Origin: CAZIGK01 sp964538615
GTDB lineage: Bacteria; Pseudomonadota; Alphaproteobacteria; Rickettsiales; RI-342
DNA length: 18,202 nucleotides
Assembly (NCBI GenBank): GCA_964538615.1
Contig: CAZIGK010000036.1
Span: 1-18,202 of the forward strand
Reading direction: 5' to 3'
This document shows, one piece after another, positions 14,947-18,202 of this stretch. Each line of letters opens with the position of its first letter. Position 1 is the first letter of the stretch. The translations under genes and the position numbers were made by a program. The notes under the pieces were generated by a model. The model worked only from the letters and a program-made list of their open reading frames with translations, was not told where the DNA came from and ran no database searches.

Positions 14947-15094
14947 TAGATGGTGTCGTCAAATTCGCTAGTGCACGGCGAGAATGGCTGTTTTGCGAGC
15001 AGCGGAGTGAGCGCATATCGTGGTACGTGACATGAGCAGCGTAGTAAAGCTACCATTTGCAGCACGTAATCGTAGCATTTGACGACACGATCTA
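14947..15094. repeat. 148-bp element with 18-bp inverted ends
   Basis: The left end TAGATGGTGTCGTCAAAT (14947-14964) and right end ATTTGACGACACGATCTA (15077-15094) are inverted copies with one mismatch. The interior of about 112 bp has weaker internal symmetry and no plausible gene. It fills the gap between the convergent PLD and purB genes. This fits a small non-autonomous repeat (MITE- or REP-like). Folded as RNA, it could also act as a two-way terminator, although no T tract is present. No flanking target duplication is obvious. Confidence 0.65.
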
Positions 15095-15103
15095 ACACGC
15101 AAC

Positions 15104-16396
15104 CTATCCGAAAACGCGTTTGAAAATCGTATCCACATGTTTGGTGTGGTAGCCATAATCAAATAGCCCTGCAATCGCAGCGGGACTTAATGCGGCAGTG
15201 ACATCGGCATCATTTTGCAACTCGGTGAGGAAGTCTTTGCCTTCCAGCCATACCTTCATCGCGTTGCGCTGTACAAGGCTATAGGCATCTTCCCGGCTGA
15301 CCCCTGCCTGCGTGAGGGCTAACAATACCCGCTGGGAAAAGACAATACCCCCCAGCTTATCCAGATTTTTTTGCATATTCTCCGGGTAGACAACCAAACC
15401 TTCAATCAGGCCAGCCAGACGATTGAGGGAAAAATCCAGCGTCACAGTGGCATCCGGCCCCATCACCCGCTCTGCGGAAGAATGCGAAATATCCCGCTCG
15501 TGCCACAGCGCCACATTTTCCAGTGCAGGCAGGGCATAAGCGCGGATCATCCGCGCTTGGCCCGTCAGGTTTTCAGATAATACCGGGTTGCGTTTGTGCG
15601 GCATAGCGGAGGAGCCTTTTTGCCCCTTGCTAAAAAATTCTTCGGCTTCCAGCACCTCGGTGCGTTGCAGGTGCCGCACTTCCACGGCGACATTTTCCAT
15701 GCTGCTGGCAATCACCGCCAGTGTGGAAAAATACATCGCATGACGATCCCGCGGAATCACCTGCGTGGAGACAGGTTCAGGTTTCAGACCCAGTTTTTCC
15801 GCAACATATTCTTCCACGAATGGGTCAATGTTGGCAAAGGTGCCAACAGCGCCAGAAATGGCACAGGTGGCAATTTCTTCCCGCGCATTCAGCAGTCGTT
15901 GGCGACAACGCTCAAACTCTGCGTAGAAGCGGGCAAATTTTAAGCCCATGGTCACAGGTTCCGCATGAATGCCATGGCTGCGGCCAATGCACACCATGTC
16001 TTTGGTTTCCAGTGCCCGTTTTTTCAGAGCGGCCAGTACGCGGTCGATATCTGCCAACAGAATATCCGTAGCGCGCACCAGTTGAATGTTGAAGCAGGTA
16101 TCCAGCACATCGGAACTGGTCATGCCCTGATGCACAAAGCGCGCTTCATCACCCACATACTCCGCCAGATTGGTGAGGAAGGCGATGACATCGTGTTTGG
16201 TCACCGCTTCAATTTCGTCAATACGCTCGACATTGAAATGGCCACGCTCCCACACCGCTTGCGCCGCCTCTTTCGGAATAACACCCAGAATAGCCTGCGC
16301 ATCGCACGCATGCGCTTCAATCTCAAACCAGATACGAAACTTCATTTCTGGCGACCAGATGGCAGCCATTTCCGGGCGGGTGTAACGGGGGATCAT
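15104..16396 (-). CDS. purB: Adenylosuccinate lyase
   Basis: This enzyme acts twice in purine synthesis, cleaving SAICAR to AICAR and adenylosuccinate to AMP, releasing fumarate each time. The 430-residue protein shows the fumarase/aspartase signature SSAMPHKRNP (262-271), whose flexible loop holds the catalytic serine. It also has TSSDVLDT (93-100), KHDV with His68, and GRSHG with His141 at the active site. The length fits the short bacterial and archaeal PurB form. The ATG at 16396 is preferred, with AAGAG about 10 nt upstream; a TTG at 16405 would add three residues. It lies downstream of the FAD oxidoreductase on the same strand with an 87-bp gap containing a small ACGCAA/TTGCGT dyad (16422-16438), so it may share a transcript or use its own promoter. 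Confidence 0.97.
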   Translation of the reverse strand: MIPRYTRPEMAAIWSPEMKFRIWFEIEAHACDAQAILGVIPKEAAQAVWERGHFNVERIDEIEAVTKHDVIAFLTNLAEYVGDEARFVHQGMTSSDVLDTCFNIQLVRATDILLADIDRVLAALKKRALETKDMVCIGRSHGIHAEPVTMGLKFARFYAEFERCRQRLLNAREEIATCAISGAVGTFANIDPFVEEYVAEKLGLKPEPVSTQVIPRDRHAMYFSTLAVIASSMENVAVEVRHLQRTEVLEAEEFFSKGQKGSSAMPHKRNPVLSENLTGQARMIRAYALPALENVALWHERDISHSSAERVMGPDATVTLDFSLNRLAGLIEGLVVYPENMQKNLDKLGGIVFSQRVLLALTQAGVSREDAYSLVQRNAMKVWLEGKDFLTELQNDADVTAALSPAAIAGLFDYGYHTKHVDTIFKRVFG

Positions 16397-16483
16397 GGTA
16401 AACAACTCTTTTGTGTCAATAACGCAATTCTGTTGCGTCTTAGCACAGAAGCCCCTTACACAGGAAGGAAAAAGGACAACGAA

Positions 16484-18082
16484 TCAGGAGAGCAAGCCAC
16501 GTGGGTCGAATGCCGCAAGACGACACCTCTCAGCGCGTTGCCCTTCAACGCCAAATAACCCTAAATCTACCTCTCCCCCTGCTAGAAATGGCTCTGATTC
16601 CGCCATTTGAATAGCAGGACGATTATCTTGCACATTGCAGCGCTGCTGGCGGGGTAGAATACCGGGTGTAAAGCCCCAGTTTTGGGCTTGTTCCAAGGCA
16701 GCCCGCAAGTCAATTTCCAGAGCGAAGCGGAGTTCTGCAGGCACCGGCAAGATAGGTTGTCCATGCCGCATCACCCTATCGGATTCCTGAATTAAACCTT
16801 TTTCAACAGCACGCGCTTCTACCGCCTTCAAAACTTCAAGTGCCACAACAGGCCCCGAAAAATACTTTACCGCGGTAGTGGCGTGATAATTACCTTCAGG
16901 ACTGTGGCCGTACAAGCCCACATGGTCACGCTCATGAATACTGCCCCCGTGACGGACAACAGGTCGTGCAGCGGTACGTTGTAACAATTCATCAGGATTC
17001 CCCCGTAACGTATGAATATACTGCCCGGCCAGTTCAATGCTCATCAAACCCCGTCGCTTTGCATCATCCAATCCAGCTTCATCCCGCAGGTATTGTTGCC
17101 ATAGCTCTGGCAGGGGGGGAAGCGGCTGGTCTTTGGCCAGATAAATCGTGTCAATATTCATCGCACCCCTTGCCGGACTGAGAATAATGCCCGTTTGTCC
17201 ATTGCCGCGCTGCTGCCAGTTTGCGCCCCCGTGATAATTCATAATATACGTAGTGGGTGTGTTGGTCGCACTCTGAGGAACCAGCATTTCCGCCGCTAAT
17301 TTCAAATCATAAGCCACTTCATACTGAATACCCATTTTCAAATCCAGATTACGCCCGCCAATCCCAGCAGACTGCACCGCCTGTCCGAAGCGCTGTTGAT
17401 GGGATTGCCCACCGCATGTATACTTTACGGTCACTCCATGCGCATTCTCTTCAATATCGGTGACCGCAGCACCCGTAACGACCTCAACCCCCTCACGAGC
17501 CAACATATTTTTTAGACCCACAGCAATTTTTGGCACAGACATGCCGGGCTCGGCGGTGGCATAGGCTGCCACAACCTGCGTTGGGTCATAATGCTCCGCC
17601 CATGCTTCATCCGGAATGCGTTGCACCATGTCAAATACACTAGTGGATGGATCCGCATCCGCAAGCACATGGTTAGCCGGATCAAGGCTCACCAAATGTT
17701 GATAATACCTTCCTAGATGCTGCCAAAATTGATCATAAACTTCTGTCGTCAGTGGATAATCAGGGTCTGTCGCTGCGGCACGCGAAATGGCAAACACACT
17801 TCCTGAATCGTTAGAGAAAATGGGCCCCTGTAACATTTGGAGAGAGGCAATCGCTTCGACTATACAGCCTGTCGCTGCATTGGAGCGTTGCCCATGTGAA
17901 CGAGCGTACTCGGCAACGTACAACCCCCCATATTGCATCCGTCCAGGGATAGCGCTGATTTCCGAATGCACATCATCCCTACGCTCTAGCAACGTCACTT
18001 CATAGCCTGCACGTTTCAGTGTTAACGCGCTTAAAATACCTGCGATACCTCCCCCTATAACCACAACACTATCTTTACTCAT
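16484..18082 (-). CDS. FAD-dependent oxidoreductase, DAO-like
   Basis: A 532-residue flavoprotein. The N-terminus has the Rossmann FAD-binding motif GGGIAG at residues 10-15, with Glu33 at the end of the second strand to bind the ADP ribose. The overall layout resembles D-amino-acid dehydrogenase/glycine oxidase-type enzymes, including a mid-protein segment GLKNMLAREGVEVVTG for the second FAD contact. A later GHSPEGNYHATTAVKY stretch may be part of the flavin pocket. The substrate is not recognisable. The roughly 110 residues after the expected end of the fold (from about 420) are Gln/Arg-rich and of unknown function. AGGAGA lies about 8 nt before the ATG. The gene is upstream of purB on the same strand, with an independent terminator before it. 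Confidence 0.87.
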   Translation of the reverse strand: MSKDSVVVIGGGIAGILSALTLKRAGYEVTLLERRDDVHSEISAIPGRMQYGGLYVAEYARSHGQRSNAATGCIVEAIASLQMLQGPIFSNDSGSVFAISRAAATDPDYPLTTEVYDQFWQHLGRYYQHLVSLDPANHVLADADPSTSVFDMVQRIPDEAWAEHYDPTQVVAAYATAEPGMSVPKIAVGLKNMLAREGVEVVTGAAVTDIEENAHGVTVKYTCGGQSHQQRFGQAVQSAGIGGRNLDLKMGIQYEVAYDLKLAAEMLVPQSATNTPTTYIMNYHGGANWQQRGNGQTGIILSPARGAMNIDTIYLAKDQPLPPLPELWQQYLRDEAGLDDAKRRGLMSIELAGQYIHTLRGNPDELLQRTAARPVVRHGGSIHERDHVGLYGHSPEGNYHATTAVKYFSGPVVALEVLKAVEARAVEKGLIQESDRVMRHGQPILPVPAELRFALEIDLRAALEQAQNWGFTPGILPRQQRCNVQDNRPAIQMAESEPFLAGGEVDLGLFGVEGQRAERCRLAAFDPRGLLS

Positions 18083-18157
18083 AAGGTATCTCCTGTTAAA
18101 AGCATAAGCCCCATAGTGTCAAGTTAACCTTTTTCCATTGCAATTTTATGAACATAC

Positions 18158-18189
18158 AAAAAAGCCGGAAAGGTTTCCCTCTCCGGCTT
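18158..18189 (-). terminator. Intrinsic terminator, minus strand
   Basis: On the minus strand an AAGCCGGA arm pairs with TCCGGCTT around a 12-nt segment that can itself partly pair, and the stem runs into six T's. This is a standard rho-independent terminator. It lies upstream of the FAD oxidoreductase start, so it should end a minus-strand gene located beyond the right edge of the window. Read on the plus strand the stem is followed only by CGCTTTG, so it is less convincing in that direction. Confidence 0.8.
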
Positions 18190-18202
18190 CGCTTTGCAAG
18201 GT

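Noticed and set aside
15965..16558. Plus-strand 197-residue frame
   Set aside because: Antisense to purB, which is unambiguous.

Overview
The window reads as chromosomal DNA of a Gram-negative bacterium, most likely an alphaproteobacterium. The evidence is a class A aspartate carbamoyltransferase paired with a dead dihydroorotase, a split glycine cleavage P-protein, lipobox lipoproteins, a SlyB-like glycine-zipper protein, and short palindromic TCAT...ATCCA intergenic repeats. The species cannot be named from the sequence. Coding density is high. Overall base composition is moderate by eye, with one sharply high-GC exception at about 5.98-6.44 kb.

Layout. Positions 1-373 hold three palindromic intergenic repeats and no gene. 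A TPR lipoprotein (minus strand, 374-1378) is divergent from a five-gene pyrimidine operon: pyrB, a GNAT acetyltransferase overlapping pyrB by 4 bp, a pyrX-type inactive dihydroorotase, pyrF, and a universal stress protein (1569-5578). Then comes a gene-poor stretch with a near-consensus Pho box (5801-5818) and a structured leader. These precede a very acidic 107-residue orphan protein (6039-6362) whose codons almost all end in G or C, unlike every neighbour. It is followed by a five-unit 8-bp tandem repeat and a perfect 38-bp palindrome.

Next are gcvPA and gcvPB (glycine decarboxylase subunits, 6622-9479). After them come a small exported DUF5329-like protein with a SlyB-like lipoprotein, an LpxH-like metallophosphoesterase, and a thioredoxin-NHL protein resembling NHLRC2 (to 13335). 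YqaE/Pmp3 and a phospholipase D family protein form a pair (13612-14916). A 148-bp element with 18-bp inverted ends lies between the convergent PLD gene and purB. purB and a FAD-dependent oxidoreductase occupy the minus strand to 18082, and a minus-strand terminator at 18158-18189 probably ends a gene beyond the right edge.

Themes. Nucleotide synthesis dominates: pyrB/pyrX would form the ATCase complex and pyrF makes UMP, while purB acts in purine synthesis. The catalytic dihydroorotase must be encoded elsewhere. A second group concerns the envelope: lipoproteins, an LpxH-like enzyme, a PLD enzyme, YqaE and the exported NHL protein.

The best candidate for something undescribed is the 5.8-6.44 kb locus. 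It combines phosphate-type control, a leader in which the ribosome binding site can be paired, an Arg-free protein of net charge about -17, and a distinctive 3' repeat-palindrome module, all with foreign codon use. No defence system, prophage, transposase, CRISPR array, rRNA or tRNA was seen.
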